The notes under the pieces: model-generated | What the model saw: only the letters and a program-made list of their open reading frames with translations | The model's database searches: none | What the model was told of the DNA's origin: nothing | NCBI RefSeq assembly: GCF_001591365.1 | Contig: NZ_BCUT01000001.1 | Location: 62,001 to 126,000 of the forward strand | DNA: 64,000 bases | Direction: 5' to 3' | Origin: Variovorax paradoxus NBRC 15149 | Lineage (GTDB): Bacteria; Pseudomonadota; Gammaproteobacteria; Burkholderiales; Burkholderiaceae_C | Shown here: positions 46,458 through 54,683 of the stretch, piece after piece | How the letters are laid out: every line of letters starts with the position of its first letter | Numbering within the stretch: position 1 is the first letter of the stretch | Made by a program: the position numbers and the translations under genes

Positions 46458-47268
46458 GCGGGCCGTGTCCCGCGCCGGTCTTCACCTGCGCGCCGGCGGC
46501 CATCGCGCCGAGGATGTAGGCGCGCGCGCGCTCGACGGCCTCGGGCAACGCAAGCCCCAGCGCCAGGTGCGCGGCAATGGCGGACGACAGCGTGCAGCCC
46601 GTGCCATGCAGGTTGCGGCTCGCGATGCGCTGCGAGGCCAGCCGCTTGCGAGCGCCGCCCGTCTGCAGCAGCACGTCGACCACCTCGTCGCCCGGCAAGT
46701 GCCCGCCCTTGAGCAGCACGGCCTGCGCGCCGAGCGCCAGCAGTTCGTTGGCCGCATCGTCGAGGGCATCGATGCCGCCGATCGCATGGCCGATCAGCAA
46801 GGCCGCTTCGTCGAGATTGGGCGTGACCACCACGGCGCGCGGGAACAGTTCGCGCACCAGCACCTGCACGGTTTCGGAGGCGATCAGGCGGTCGCCGCTG
46901 GTGGCGACCATCACCGGATCGAGCACCACGTTGGGCAGCCGGTAGTGATCGATGGCCCAGGCCACCACCTCGACCACCTCGGGCGCATGCAGCATGCCGA
47001 GCTTGACCGCATCCACGCCGATGTCCTCGACCACCGCCTGGATCTGCGCCTTGAGGAAAGCCGGCGGCACGCCATGGATGCCCGACACGCCGAGCGTGTT
47101 CTGCGCGGTGAGCGCCGTGATGGCCGTCATGCCGTAGCAGCCGAGCGCCGCGAAGGTCTTCAGGTCGGCCTGGATGCCGGCACCGCCGCCGCTGTCGGAG
47201 CCGGCGATCGAGAGCACGCGTGCATAGCGCAGGGGCGCCTGCGGCGCGTCGGAAAGTGCTTGGGTCAT
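46405..47268 (-). CDS. thiD: Hydroxymethylpyrimidine/phosphomethylpyrimidine kinase
   Basis: Phosphorylates HMP and HMP-P to HMP-PP for thiamine synthesis. It is 287 aa from the chosen start (MTQALSDAP). The ribokinase-fold motifs are LSIAGSDSGGGAGIQADLKTF near residues 18-38, DPVMVATSGDRL, VLLKGGHLPGDEVVD and the anion hole HGTGCTLSSAIAA. It is transcribed against the rest of the thiamine genes: convergent with cytX (53-bp overlap) and divergent from thiO. No riboswitch is seen before it. Confidence 0.95.
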   Translation of the reverse strand: MTQALSDAPQAPLRYARVLSIAGSDSGGGAGIQADLKTFAALGCYGMTAITALTAQNTLGVSGIHGVPPAFLKAQIQAVVEDIGVDAVKLGMLHAPEVVEVVAWAIDHYRLPNVVLDPVMVATSGDRLIASETVQVLVRELFPRAVVVTPNLDEAALLIGHAIGGIDALDDAANELLALGAQAVLLKGGHLPGDEVVDVLLQTGGARKRLASQRIASRNLHGTGCTLSSAIAAHLALGLALPEAVERARAYILGAMAAGAQVKTGAGHGPLNHGFAPVPTHRLPPSA

Positions 47269-47315
47269 GCTGAAAATTATCGGCGACTGGCAAGCGGCGC
47301 ATCCATCAAGCGCTC

Positions 47316-47360
47316 TGCCCACCCCCATCCCGGCCTTCCCCCGGCAGGGGAAGGAGCAAG
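47316..47360. repeat. Single REP-like element between thiD and thiO
   Basis: The reverse complement reads CTTGCTCCTTCCCCTGCCGG followed by GGGAAGG and CCGGGATGGGGG. It matches the repeats at 23678-23715 almost base for base. It occupies most of the 95-bp thiD-thiO spacer and ends at the thiO ribosome binding site (AAGGAG). Confidence 0.75.
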
Positions 47361-47363
47361 GCC

Positions 47364-48455
47364 ATGAACCTCCCATTCCAATCCGCCGCCATCCTCGGCG
47401 CGGGCCTCATGGGCCGGCTGCTCGCGGTCACGCTGGCGCGGGCCGGCTGCAAGGTCGATCTGTTCGAGGCGGGCAGTCCCGAGGCCGAAGGCGCGGCCGC
47501 GCGCGTGGCGGCCGCCATGCTCGCGCCGCTGGCCGAATCGGCCGTGGCGCCGGTGCCGCTCGTGCGCATGGGACAGTACGCGCTGGGCCGCTGGCCCGAG
47601 CTGCTGTCGCCGCTGGCGCAGCCGGTGTTCTTCCAGCGCGAAGGCACGCTGGTGCTGTGGCACCGGCAGGACGCCGCCGAGGCCGCGCGGCTCGCGCGCG
47701 TGCTGGCGCGCACCGGCACGCAGGTGCCCGAGCTCGCCCCGATGGAGACGCTCGACGGCACCGGCATTGCCACGCTGGAGCCGTCGCTCGGCCAGCGCTT
47801 CGCACAGGGCTTGTTCCTTCCGGGCGAAGGCCAGCTCGACAACCGTGCACTGCTCGCCTCGCTGCTGGCCACGCTGCAGGCCAGCCCCGGCGTGAAGCTG
47901 CATTGGCAGTCGCCGCGCACGCCCGGCGATTTTTCTCCGGGCACGCCGGGCCAGTCCGACTGGGTGATCGACTGCCGCGGCCTCGGCGCCAAGCCGCAGT
48001 GGAACGCGCTGCGCGGCGTGCGCGGCGAAGTCGTCCGCGTGCATGCGCCCGAGGTGGCGCTGCAGCGGCCCACGCGGCTGGTGCATCCGCGCTATCCGCT
48101 CTACATCGCACCCAAGCCCGGCAGCGTGTTCGTGATCGGCGCGACCGAGATCGAATCCGACGACATGTCGCCCGCCAGCGTGCGCTCCACACTCGAGCTG
48201 CTGAGCGCGGCCTATGCGGTGCACAGCGGCTTCGCCGAAGCCCGCATCCTCGAGATCGCGACCCAATGCCGGCCCACGCTGCCCGACAACCTGCCCGCCA
48301 TCCGCCAGCCGCAGCCGCGCGTGCTGCAGATCAATGGCCTGTACCGCCACGGTTTCATGATCGCGCCCGCCGTGCTCGACGCCGCCATGGAGCTGCTCGT
48401 GCACGGCCGCTCTGCGCTCGCGCAGAAGCTCGGCCTGGAGACATCCGAAGCATGA
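47364..48455 (+). CDS. thiO: Glycine oxidase ThiO
   Basis: FAD-dependent amino acid oxidase that makes the iminoglycine used to build the thiazole ring. It is 363 aa. The FAD motif [15 protein letters not shown] is near residues 8-22, and the substrate-domain [12 protein letters not shown] and C-terminal [13 protein letters not shown] are typical of the family. The ATG has AAGGAG 8 bases upstream. It is the first gene of thiO-thiS-thiG-thiE-receptor, coupled by ATGA to thiS. The presence of ThiO implies an aerobic thiazole route. Confidence 0.94.
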   Translation: MNLPFQSAAILGAGLMGRLLAVTLARAGCKVDLFEAGSPEAEGAAARVAAAMLAPLAESAVAPVPLVRMGQYALGRWPELLSPLAQPVFFQREGTLVLWHRQDAAEAARLARVLARTGTQVPELAPMETLDGTGIATLEPSLGQRFAQGLFLPGEGQLDNRALLASLLATLQASPGVKLHWQSPRTPGDFSPGTPGQSDWVIDCRGLGAKPQWNALRGVRGEVVRVHAPEVALQRPTRLVHPRYPLYIAPKPGSVFVIGATEIESDDMSPASVRSTLELLSAAYAVHSGFAEARILEIATQCRPTLPDNLPAIRQPQPRVLQINGLYRHGFMIAPAVLDAAMELLVHGRSALAQKLGLETSEA

Positions 48456-48655
48456 CGATGAATGTCCTGATCAACGACAAGCCTTACACGCTGCCGGACC
48501 GCGCCACCGTGCTCGACGCGCTGGCCGCACTGAACGCCGTGCCGCCGTTCGCGGTGGCCGTGAACCGCGAGTTCGTGCCGCGCTCGGCCCATGCGGCGCG
48601 CGCGCTGCAGCCCGAAGACCGCATCGAAGTGATCCGCCCCGTGACCGGCGGCTGA
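48452..48655 (+). CDS. thiS: Sulfur carrier protein ThiS
   Basis: A 67-aa ubiquitin-like carrier whose C-terminal Gly-Gly (VTGG) is thiocarboxylated to donate sulfur to the thiazole. The start overlaps the thiO stop (ATGA), and thiG follows 35 bp later. MTMNVLIND at the start and the EVIRPVTGG end are typical. Confidence 0.95.
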   Translation: MTMNVLINDKPYTLPDRATVLDALAALNAVPPFAVAVNREFVPRSAHAARALQPEDRIEVIRPVTGG

Positions 48656-48690
48656 ACAAGCACCCCACAGAGATGGAGACAACACGCACC

Positions 48691-49512
48691 ATGACGACCG
48701 CATCTGCAATTCCGGACAACGATCCGCTGGTTCTCTACGGCCAGACCTTCCAGAGCCGCCTGCTGCTGGGCACCGCGCGCTATCCCTCGCCGGACCTGCT
48801 CGAAGCCGCGGTGAATCGCGCCAAGCCGGCCATGCTGACGGCCTCGCTGCGCCGCCAGTCCGCCAGCCCCGGCGCAAGCGACAGCGGCAACGGCTTCTGG
48901 GAGCTGCTGCGCCGGCTCGCGGTGCCGGTGCTGCCCAACACCGCCGGCTGCCACAGCGTGCAGGAGGTGATCGCCACCGCGCAGATGGCGCGCGAGCTGT
49001 TCGACACGCCGTGGATCAAGCTCGAACTGATCGGCGACGACTACACGCTGCAGCCCGACACGCTGAACCTCGTCGATGCCGCGTCGCAGTTGATCCGCGA
49101 CGGCTTCCAGGTGCTGCCCTATTGCACCGAAGACCTCGTGCTGTGCCAGCGGCTGGTCGACGTCGGCTGCCAGGCCGTGATGCCCTGGGCAGCGCCCATC
49201 GGCACCGGCCGCGGGCCCGTCAATCCCTATGCGCTGCAGTTGCTGCGCGAGCGGCTCAGCGTGCCGATGCTGGTCGATGCGGGCCTGGGCCTGCCCTCGC
49301 ATGCCTGCCAGGTGATGGAATGGGGCTACGACGGTGTCCTGCTCAACACCGCCGTGGCGCTGGCGCAGGACCCGGTGTCGATGGCCGGCGCCTTTGCCGA
49401 CGCCGTGCAGGCCGGCCGCGCGGCCCACCGCGCCGGCGCCATGGCCGCGCAGGATTCCGCGCAGCCCAGCACACCGGTGCTCGGCACGCCTTTCTGGCAT
49501 CACACAGCATGA
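48691..49512 (+). CDS. thiG: Thiazole synthase ThiG
   Basis: Builds thiazole phosphate from deoxyxylulose phosphate, iminoglycine and ThiS thiocarboxylate. It is 273 aa from the chosen ATG. The Schiff-base Lys110 lies in WIKLELI, and [11 protein letters not shown] and [17 protein letters not shown] form the TIM-barrel phosphate sites. An in-frame ATG six codons upstream at 48673 is possible but has no better ribosome binding site. Its stop overlaps thiE (ATGA). Confidence 0.94.
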   Translation: MTTASAIPDNDPLVLYGQTFQSRLLLGTARYPSPDLLEAAVNRAKPAMLTASLRRQSASPGASDSGNGFWELLRRLAVPVLPNTAGCHSVQEVIATAQMARELFDTPWIKLELIGDDYTLQPDTLNLVDAASQLIRDGFQVLPYCTEDLVLCQRLVDVGCQAVMPWAAPIGTGRGPVNPYALQLLRERLSVPMLVDAGLGLPSHACQVMEWGYDGVLLNTAVALAQDPVSMAGAFADAVQAGRAAHRAGAMAAQDSAQPSTPVLGTPFWHHTA

Positions 49513-50438
49513 CCGCACTGAACGACCACAGGGCAGTTGCCCACGCCATCGTCGCGGCGCATGGCTTGCGCTTTGGCGCCATCACGGCCGCGGCCATTTC
49601 GGCCGGCAGCTTTTCGTCGGACGACCCGGTGTACCGCGGCGCGAAGCAGGCCTGCACGGCGCTCGGCTTCATCGAAATCGATTCCGAATGCCTGGCGCAA
49701 GCCTGGCAGGCGCAGACCGTGCGCACCGGCGCTTTCGATGCCGACCAGTGGCCCGAGACGCCCACCGATTTCGGCATGCGCGCGTTCCCGCCCACCGAAC
49801 GCGGCGACGCCTTCGCGCCCAGCCCCGAACGGCTCGGCCTCTACGCCGTGCTGCCCGATGCGCGATGGGTCGGCCGCATGGCGCGCGCCGGCGTTCCCAC
49901 GGTGCAGCTGCGCTTCAAGTCGGACGACGCGGCCGCCACCGAGCGCGAAGTGCATGCGGCCGTCGACGCGGTGCGCGGCACCGGCGCGCTGCTCTTCATC
50001 AACGACCACTGGCATACCGCCATTGCCGCGGGTGCCTACGGCGTGCACCTGGGCCAGGAAGACCTCGACGCACTGGCGCCCGAACAGGTGCGGCAGATCC
50101 GCGATGCGGGCCTGCGGCTCGGCGTCAGCACCCATGGCTATGCCGAGATGGTGCGCGCCGATGCGGTGAGCCCGAGCTACATCGCGATGGGTGCGGTGTA
50201 TCCGACCACCCTCAAGAAGATGGCGACCGCACCGCAGGGCGTGGCGCGGCTTGCGGCCTATGCGCGGCTGCTGCGCGGCTATCCGCAGGTGGGCATCGGC
50301 GGCATCGACGCCGTTCGCCTGCCCGAGGTGCTGGCCACCGGCGTCGGCTCGGTCGCCGTGGTGCGCGCGCTTGTCGCCGCTGAAGATCCCGAGGCCACGG
50401 CCGCGCAATGGATGGCGTCGATAGCCGCCGCCGCATGA
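49509..50438 (+). CDS. thiE: Thiamine phosphate synthase ThiE with N-terminal extension
   Basis: Joins HMP-PP and thiazole phosphate to thiamine phosphate. The catalytic part is the C-terminal 200 residues: [37 protein letters not shown] (pyrophosphate/Mg site), [23 protein letters not shown] and GIGGIDA. At 309 aa it is about 100 residues longer than the usual enzyme. The first 105 residues (starting [20 protein letters not shown]) match nothing I recognise. The ATG overlaps thiG (ATGA) and the stop overlaps the receptor start. Confidence 0.92.
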   Translation: MTALNDHRAVAHAIVAAHGLRFGAITAAAISAGSFSSDDPVYRGAKQACTALGFIEIDSECLAQAWQAQTVRTGAFDADQWPETPTDFGMRAFPPTERGDAFAPSPERLGLYAVLPDARWVGRMARAGVPTVQLRFKSDDAAATEREVHAAVDAVRGTGALLFINDHWHTAIAAGAYGVHLGQEDLDALAPEQVRQIRDAGLRLGVSTHGYAEMVRADAVSPSYIAMGAVYPTTLKKMATAPQGVARLAAYARLLRGYPQVGIGGIDAVRLPEVLATGVGSVAVVRALVAAEDPEATAAQWMASIAAAA

Positions 50439-52606
50439 ACGATCCAATGACACAAAAGCAATTCCGATCCTGGCCGCTGACGCCGGTCTCTCGTGCAGTG
50501 GCCACCGCCTTTCTTCTGGCGGCTGGTGGCGCACAGGCGCAGCAGCCAACCGAGCAGTTGCCCGCCATCACGGTGAACGAAAGCAGCGCGGCCCCGCAAG
50601 CCGAGGTGAGCGGCTTCGGCGACGTGCCGCTGCGCGAGCTGCCGCTCTCGGCCACCGTGATCGACAGCACGCAGCTGCGCACGAGCGGCGCGCGCCGCCT
50701 CGCCGACCTCACTCAGTTCGACTCCTCGGTGACCGACGCCTACAACTCGGCCGGCTACTGGGACTACCTCACGGTGCGCGGCTTCGTGCTGGACAACCGC
50801 TTCAACTACCGGCGCGAAGGCTTGCCGATCAGCGCCGAGACATCGATCCCGCTCGACAACAAGGAGCGCATCGAGATCCTGCGCGGCACCAGCGGCATCC
50901 AGGCCGGCACCAGCGCGCCGGGCGGGCTGGTCAACTACGTGGTCAAGCGGCCCACCGAGCAGGACCTGCGCACGCTGCGCATCGAAACCACCAGCCGCGG
51001 AAACGTGCTCGGCGCGCTCGACCTGGGCGGGCGCTTCGGCGCGAACCGCGAGTTCGGCTACCGGCTCAACGTGGCGAGCGAAAACCTCAAGCCGCTCGTG
51101 CACAACCTCGACGGCAACCGCAACATGTTCTCGCTGGCGGGCGACTGGCGCATCACGCGCGATTCGGTGCTCGAGTTCGAGATCGAACGCAGCCACAAGA
51201 CGCAGCCGAGCCAGAACGGCTTCAGCCTGCTGGGCAGCACGCTGCCCGCGCCGGTCGATCCCAAGATCAACCTCAACAACCAGCCGTGGTCGCAGCCTTC
51301 GGAATTCAACGCGCTCACTGGCAGCGTGCGCTTCAGCCAGGCGCTCAATGCCGACTGGCGCTGGAGCGCGCAGATCGGCCAGCAAAGGCTCAGGACCGAT
51401 GACCGCCTGGCCTATGCCTTTGGCTGCGGCGCCGAAGGCAACTACGACCGCTACTGCTCCGACGGCACCTTCGACTTCTACGACTTCCGCAGCGAGAACG
51501 AGCGGCGCACGCAAACGGCCGGCAGCCTCAACCTCAAGGGCAACGTGATGACCGGCAGCGTGCGGCACGAGCTCGGCTTCGGCCTGCTGCAAAGCCGCGT
51601 GCGCAACCGCTTCCAGGACCAGGCCTACAACTACGTCGGCACCGGCAACGTGTGGGCCACGGCCGTGGTGCCGCCCGACCCCACGCTGACCGACGCCAAC
51701 ACCAACCGCGACGAGCGTTCCACCGAGCTCTCGGTGCAGGACGCGATCCGCTGGAACAGCCGCTTCACCACCTGGGTCGGCGTGCGCCACACGCGGCTGG
51801 ACCGCGACAGCATCCGCACCGATGGCACGCGCCCCACCGGCTACAAGGACGGCATCACCACCCCATGGATCGCCGCCAGCTTCGCCATCCAGCCGGGCCT
51901 CCTCGCCTATGCGAGCTGGGGCAAGGGCGTCGAGTCGCAGGTGGTGCCGAACAAGAGTTCGCAATACACCAATGCCGGCGAGGCGCTGCCCGCGCTGACC
52001 TCGCGCCAGTGGGAGCTGGGCCTCAAGGGCGGAAGCGACGTCTTCGCCTGGCAGCTCGCGTGGTTCGACATCAAGCGCCCGATGACGAACCTCGATGCCT
52101 GCAACCGTCTCGGCACCACACCCTGCGACGGACGCTACGACGGCAGCGCCGTGCACCACGGACTCGAAGCGGGCGCGCAGTGGAACACGGGGCCCTGGCG
52201 CCTTGCGGGCAGCGTCACGCTGATCGATGCCAAGCGCCGTGGAAGCACCGCCGAACCCGCCACCAACGGCCAGTCGCCCACCAACGTGCCCAAGCAGGTG
52301 CTGCGTGCACAAGCCGGCTACCGCGTGGCTTCGGTGCCGGGCCTCGAGCTGCTCGGACAGCTCTCGCATGAAGGCCGCCGCAATGTGCTGCCCGATGGTT
52401 CGATCGCCCTGCCCTCATGGACGCGCGTCGATGCCGTGCTGCGCTACGACACCCGGCTGCGCGGCGTGAACACGAGCTGGAGCATCGCCATCGACAACCT
52501 CTTCGATCGCCGCTACTGGAAGGAATCGCCCTACCAGTTCGGCCACGTCTATCTCTTTCCAGGTGCACCGCGCACGCTGCGCCTGGGCTTGAGCGTGTCG
52601 CTCTGA
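50435..52606 (+). CDS. TonB-dependent outer-membrane receptor (siderophore-receptor family)
   Basis: Outer-membrane 22-strand barrel importer, 723 aa. The signal peptide ends near GGAQAQ (about residue 35). The plug domain follows (LRELPLSATVIDSTQLRTSGARRLADL, then IEILRGTSGIQAGTSAPGGLVNYVVKRP). The barrel ends in LRLGLSVSL with a terminal hydrophobic residue. By family it would be called a ferric-siderophore receptor. It is, however, coupled by ATGA to thiE, so uptake of thiamine or a thiamine precursor is a serious alternative. The start at 50435 is chosen for this overlap. Confidence 0.9.
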   Translation: MNDPMTQKQFRSWPLTPVSRAVATAFLLAAGGAQAQQPTEQLPAITVNESSAAPQAEVSGFGDVPLRELPLSATVIDSTQLRTSGARRLADLTQFDSSVTDAYNSAGYWDYLTVRGFVLDNRFNYRREGLPISAETSIPLDNKERIEILRGTSGIQAGTSAPGGLVNYVVKRPTEQDLRTLRIETTSRGNVLGALDLGGRFGANREFGYRLNVASENLKPLVHNLDGNRNMFSLAGDWRITRDSVLEFEIERSHKTQPSQNGFSLLGSTLPAPVDPKINLNNQPWSQPSEFNALTGSVRFSQALNADWRWSAQIGQQRLRTDDRLAYAFGCGAEGNYDRYCSDGTFDFYDFRSENERRTQTAGSLNLKGNVMTGSVRHELGFGLLQSRVRNRFQDQAYNYVGTGNVWATAVVPPDPTLTDANTNRDERSTELSVQDAIRWNSRFTTWVGVRHTRLDRDSIRTDGTRPTGYKDGITTPWIAASFAIQPGLLAYASWGKGVESQVVPNKSSQYTNAGEALPALTSRQWELGLKGGSDVFAWQLAWFDIKRPMTNLDACNRLGTTPCDGRYDGSAVHHGLEAGAQWNTGPWRLAGSVTLIDAKRRGSTAEPATNGQSPTNVPKQVLRAQAGYRVASVPGLELLGQLSHEGRRNVLPDGSIALPSWTRVDAVLRYDTRLRGVNTSWSIAIDNLFDRRYWKESPYQFGHVYLFPGAPRTLRLGLSVSL

Positions 52607-52679
52607 ATGAGTGCCCGAATTTTTTTCAGAAATTTATGGCGGCCACATTGGTGCGCTCGAAAGGCTCAAAAAATCACGC

Positions 52680-52685
52680 TATAAT
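52680..52685 (+). promoter_or_regulatory. -10 element of tRNA-Asn
   Basis: A perfect TATAAT lies 11 bases before the mature tRNA 5' end. No convincing -35 hexamer is seen at the expected distance. Confidence 0.55.
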
Positions 52686-52696
52686 CTGAGGCTTGT

Positions 52697-52772
52697 TCCT
52701 CGATAGCTCAGTTGGTAGAGCGCCGGACTGTTAATCCGTAGGTCCCTGGTTCGAGCCCAGGTCGAGGAGCCA
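52697..52772 (+). tRNA. tRNA-Asn (anticodon GUU)
   Basis: A 76-nt tRNA with acceptor TCCTCGA/TCGAGGA, discriminator G and encoded CCA. The anticodon loop CTGTTAA gives GTT, the D-arm is AGCTCAGTTGGTAGAGC and the T-arm is CTGGTTCGAGCCCAG. It stands alone between the thiamine cluster and a group of small accessory genes. Confidence 0.97.
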
Positions 52773-52795
52773 CTACATGCCGCAAGGCCTCTGGA

Positions 52796-52834
52796 TGCCC
52801 CGCTACCCAAAAGGTAGCGGGGCATTTCCTTTTG
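52796..52834 (+). terminator. Rho-independent terminator after tRNA-Asn
   Basis: A perfect 12-bp stem joins TGCCCCGCTACC (52796-52807) and GGTAGCGGGGCA (52813-52824) around CAAAA, followed by TTTCCTTTT. It is 24 bp after the tRNA and just before the stop of the opposite gene, so it may serve both directions. Confidence 0.9.
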
Positions 52835-52841
52835 GGGCACC

Positions 52842-53126
52842 TTACCCCATCTTCGGCAGCCCGAATCCGAAGCCGAAGACAGAGCCGCTCTTCTTCTTGG
52901 CCCGCGCGGGCTCGGGCTCATCCTCGCGCGGCCCGATGTCGAGATCGTCGACCATCTTCTGCAGCTCGAGCAGCCCGGCGGCCATCGCGGCCTTGTAGGT
53001 CTTCATGGACCTCGCCTGCTGGCTGAGGACATGCCAGCCCTCGCCCTCGAGTTCGACCAGGCGCCAGCGGTAGGCGCCCTCTTCCTCTTCGATCACGGTG
53101 ACGGCGATCCGGCGGAGAAGCTGCAT
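52842..53126 (-). CDS. Small conserved hypothetical protein, 94 aa
   Basis: A soluble 94-aa protein starting MQLLRRIAVTVIEEEEGAYR. The first half looks like a small beta-rich domain (RWRLVELEGEGWHVLSQ), then a helix (KTYKAAMAAGLLELQKMVDDL), a charged linker and a Gly/Phe-rich C-terminus (GFGFGLPKMG). I do not recognise a family. It converges on the tRNA-Asn terminator. A strong terminator-like hairpin (53196-53223) lies 70 bp upstream on its own strand. Confidence 0.65.
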   Translation of the reverse strand: MQLLRRIAVTVIEEEEGAYRWRLVELEGEGWHVLSQQARSMKTYKAAMAAGLLELQKMVDDLDIGPREDEPEPARAKKKSGSVFGFGFGLPKMG

Positions 53127-53195
53127 GGCGCGATGCTCGCCCCGATCCGCGCTTCGGCACGTCGGACAACCTCGACTCTCCGATCGCCATCAGGC

Positions 53196-53223
53196 AAAAA
53201 AACGCCCAGCACGCGGCTGGGCG
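53196..53223 (-). terminator. Rho-independent terminator without an assigned transcript
   Basis: On the minus strand, CGCCCAGC pairs with GCTGGGCG around a 5-base loop and is followed by seven T (complement of 53196-53202). No annotated minus-strand gene ends here. The nearest minus gene to the right is higA at 53965, with a plus-strand gene between. It could end a small RNA starting near the LexA box at 53316. Confidence 0.75.
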
Positions 53224-53315
53224 GAATCCCTGGCGATGTCGCCAAGGGCCCCGCAAAACCAAGATTCGGGGGCAACTGCAAAGGGGATTCGAGCACTGGC
53301 TCGGAGTCCTGATAT

Positions 53316-53333
53316 TACTGTATATTCATACAG
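53316..53333. promoter_or_regulatory. LexA (SOS) box
   Basis: TACTGTATATTCATACAG contains the perfect CTGT-N8-ACAG core with AT-rich spacer and matches the Escherichia coli-type LexA consensus, which is also used in betaproteobacteria. It lies 75 bp before the ATG of the 135-aa gene at 53408. The TATATT inside it may be the -10 element. Confidence 0.8.
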
Positions 53334-53407
53334 CTTTGATGCGGACGGTCGAGATACCCGTTCGAAGGTCAGGCGCTTTCCAGCAAGAAGGCAGAGGAGA
53401 AATGCAC

Positions 53408-53815
53408 ATGAACCAGGCCGAACTTTTCTACCCGCAGGCTGCGGCTCCAAGCCACGAGGCCGCGCTCCCGCAGGCCGATGTTTCGGAAGAGCCGCCTTTC
53501 AGGTTCGAAGACATCGAGCCCGAACCGCGGGTTGCCTACACCGTGCGGCTTGCCGACTACCCGCATCCGGCTGCGGACGCCGTCAAGGTTTCGGAGCAGC
53601 GCTTCCGGCGCGAGCTCGACCGGCAGCTCGGCGGCGACGTCACGCGTGCGCTGCGCGCGTTCCACAATGCCAGCGAGTCGAGCGAAACCGACCTCACGAG
53701 AGAAGAGATGGCGCTCGCCAGGCGCTGGATGAAGGCCTATGACGCAGCCCGAACCGCCGGCTTTCGCGACCTTGGAGACACCGATGAAGCGTTCTTCGAC
53801 GTGCGGGCGGTCTGA
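53408..53815 (+). CDS. LexA-box-associated protein of unknown function, 135 aa, possible clamp-binding N-terminus
   Basis: The start at 53408 follows GAGGAG by 8 bases; an ATG two codons earlier is too close to that site. The protein begins MNQAELFYPQ. Residues 3-7, QAELF, fit the Q-x-x-L-F pattern of sliding-clamp-binding peptides. The middle is acidic and Pro-rich (EEPPFRFEDIEPEPRV). The second half is helical and charged (SEQRFRRELDRQLGGDVTRALRAF). There is no domain I recognise. The LexA box upstream points to DNA-damage induction. The next small gene overlaps its end. Confidence 0.75.
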   Translation: MNQAELFYPQAAAPSHEAALPQADVSEEPPFRFEDIEPEPRVAYTVRLADYPHPAADAVKVSEQRFRRELDRQLGGDVTRALRAFHNASESSETDLTREEMALARRWMKAYDAARTAGFRDLGDTDEAFFDVRAV

Positions 53816-54002
53816 GTACGAATCCTGCCGGACTGCGCCGCTATTCCCCGATTGGGTTGCATCGATCGCGAGCCTGGACCAGCGCTTGCTCGACCAGGCC
53901 CGCTTGGCATGGCGCGGCATGTCGGCGCTGCTCGGCATCCGCCGTCCACGCGCACGGCCCGGTGTCAGGCCGCGATGGGCTCATTTCGCTCTTGGCCAAT
54001 GA
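53784..54002 (+). CDS. Possible small basic protein, 72 aa
   Basis: This frame overlaps the end of the LexA-box gene by 32 bp and has a good GGAGA site 6 bases before its ATG. The product is basic (SEYESCRTAPLFPDWVASI, then DQRLLDQARLAWRGMSALLG and an Arg-rich tail). Its 3' end overlaps the end of higA by 38 bp on the other strand. It may be the second gene of an SOS operon, or a chance frame. No family is recognised. Confidence 0.4.
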   Translation: MKRSSTCGRSEYESCRTAPLFPDWVASIASLDQRLLDQARLAWRGMSALLGIRRPRARPGVRPRWAHFALGQ

Positions 54003-54348
54003 GCACGTCGGCCGGAATGCCCAAACCCTTGTTGAGGCGGCGAATCATGTGCAGCGTCAGCGGGCGCTTGCGCGCGAGCACTTCGTAGACGCGGTTCAGC
54101 GGGCCGATGTATGGCACGAGGTCGCGCACTCCCAAACCCGACTGCTCCATGCGGAAGCGGATCGCCTCGATGGGATCGGGCGGGTCGACGGGGTAGTGCT
54201 CGGCTTCGTAAGCTTGCACCAGCGTGCCGATCACTTCGAGACGTTCACCCTCGGGCGATTCGCGATCAGGATCGAGGTCGATCAGTGCAGACACCTCGCG
54301 CAGCGCCGCGCGGTAGTCGGCATCAGTGCGGATGGCTCTGACTTCCAT
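53965..54348 (-). CDS. higA: Type II toxin-antitoxin system antitoxin, HigA family
   Basis: A 127-aa antitoxin with an N-terminal dimerisation/toxin-binding part (EVRAIRTDADYRAALREVSAL) of the HigA type. A C-terminal XRE-like helix-turn-helix follows (GLGVRDLVPYIGPLNRVYEVLARKRPLT, written here without its flanks). It lies 12 bp after the broken higB gene, the reversed toxin-first order typical of hig loci. It is expected to bind the 19-bp palindrome at 54684-54702 and repress the locus. It is intact although the toxin is frameshifted. Confidence 0.9.
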   Translation of the reverse strand: MEVRAIRTDADYRAALREVSALIDLDPDRESPEGERLEVIGTLVQAYEAEHYPVDPPDPIEAIRFRMEQSGLGVRDLVPYIGPLNRVYEVLARKRPLTLHMIRRLNKGLGIPADVLIGQERNEPIAA

Positions 54349-54360
54349 GGTCGGACTCCT

Positions 54361-54671
54361 TTATTTGAACTGGTCGACGGTCGCAGCATCGATCTGGTCG
54401 TATTGCGTGTGCGTACCGATGAACTTGATAAAGACGTACTGCATCCTGTAGGCGATGGCGACGATCAGGCGGTAGTCGTTCCCCTTGATGTTGAACACCA
54501 CGCGGTTGTTCGCAATGATGCTGGCGTTGGCGTACTGGGCCTTCACGACAGCGGGTGTCGTCCACTTTGCATTTTTGCCTCTTCGTACCACGCCCTTAAT
54601 CCGGGTTCGGCATCTCGATAACTCGGATCTTGGTAGAAAGCGATGAGGTTCGAGTTTGCGACTACGTGCAT
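54361..54671 (-). pseudogene. higB: Frameshifted HigB mRNA-interferase toxin gene
   Basis: Two overlapping frames together spell a normal HigB of about 103 aa. The first (ATG at 54671) reads MHVVANSNLIAFYQDPSYRD and then GLRAWYEEAK, and stops soon after. The second resumes NAKWTTPAVVKAQYANAS, then VVFNIKGNDYRLIV and FIGTHTQYDQIDAATV to the stop at 54361. The junction is an A5 run (T5 on the plus strand, 54572-54576); one extra A would restore the whole gene. Possible causes are inactivation, a sequencing error in the homopolymer, or slippage. A short 76-aa reading starting at 54591 would lack the N-terminal helix. Confidence 0.85.
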
Positions 54672-54683
54672 CAGGAGAAAGTT

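Noticed and set aside
52649..52685. Full sigma-70 promoter for tRNA-Asn using TTGGTG as the -35
   Set aside because: The TATAAT is good, but TTGGTG lies 25 bp away, too far for a normal spacer. Only the -10 was kept.
53190..53450. 86-aa minus-strand frame across the LexA box
   Set aside because: Its C-terminus is encoded by the terminator hairpin and T run, and it lies opposite the LexA-box gene. It has no protein-like features.
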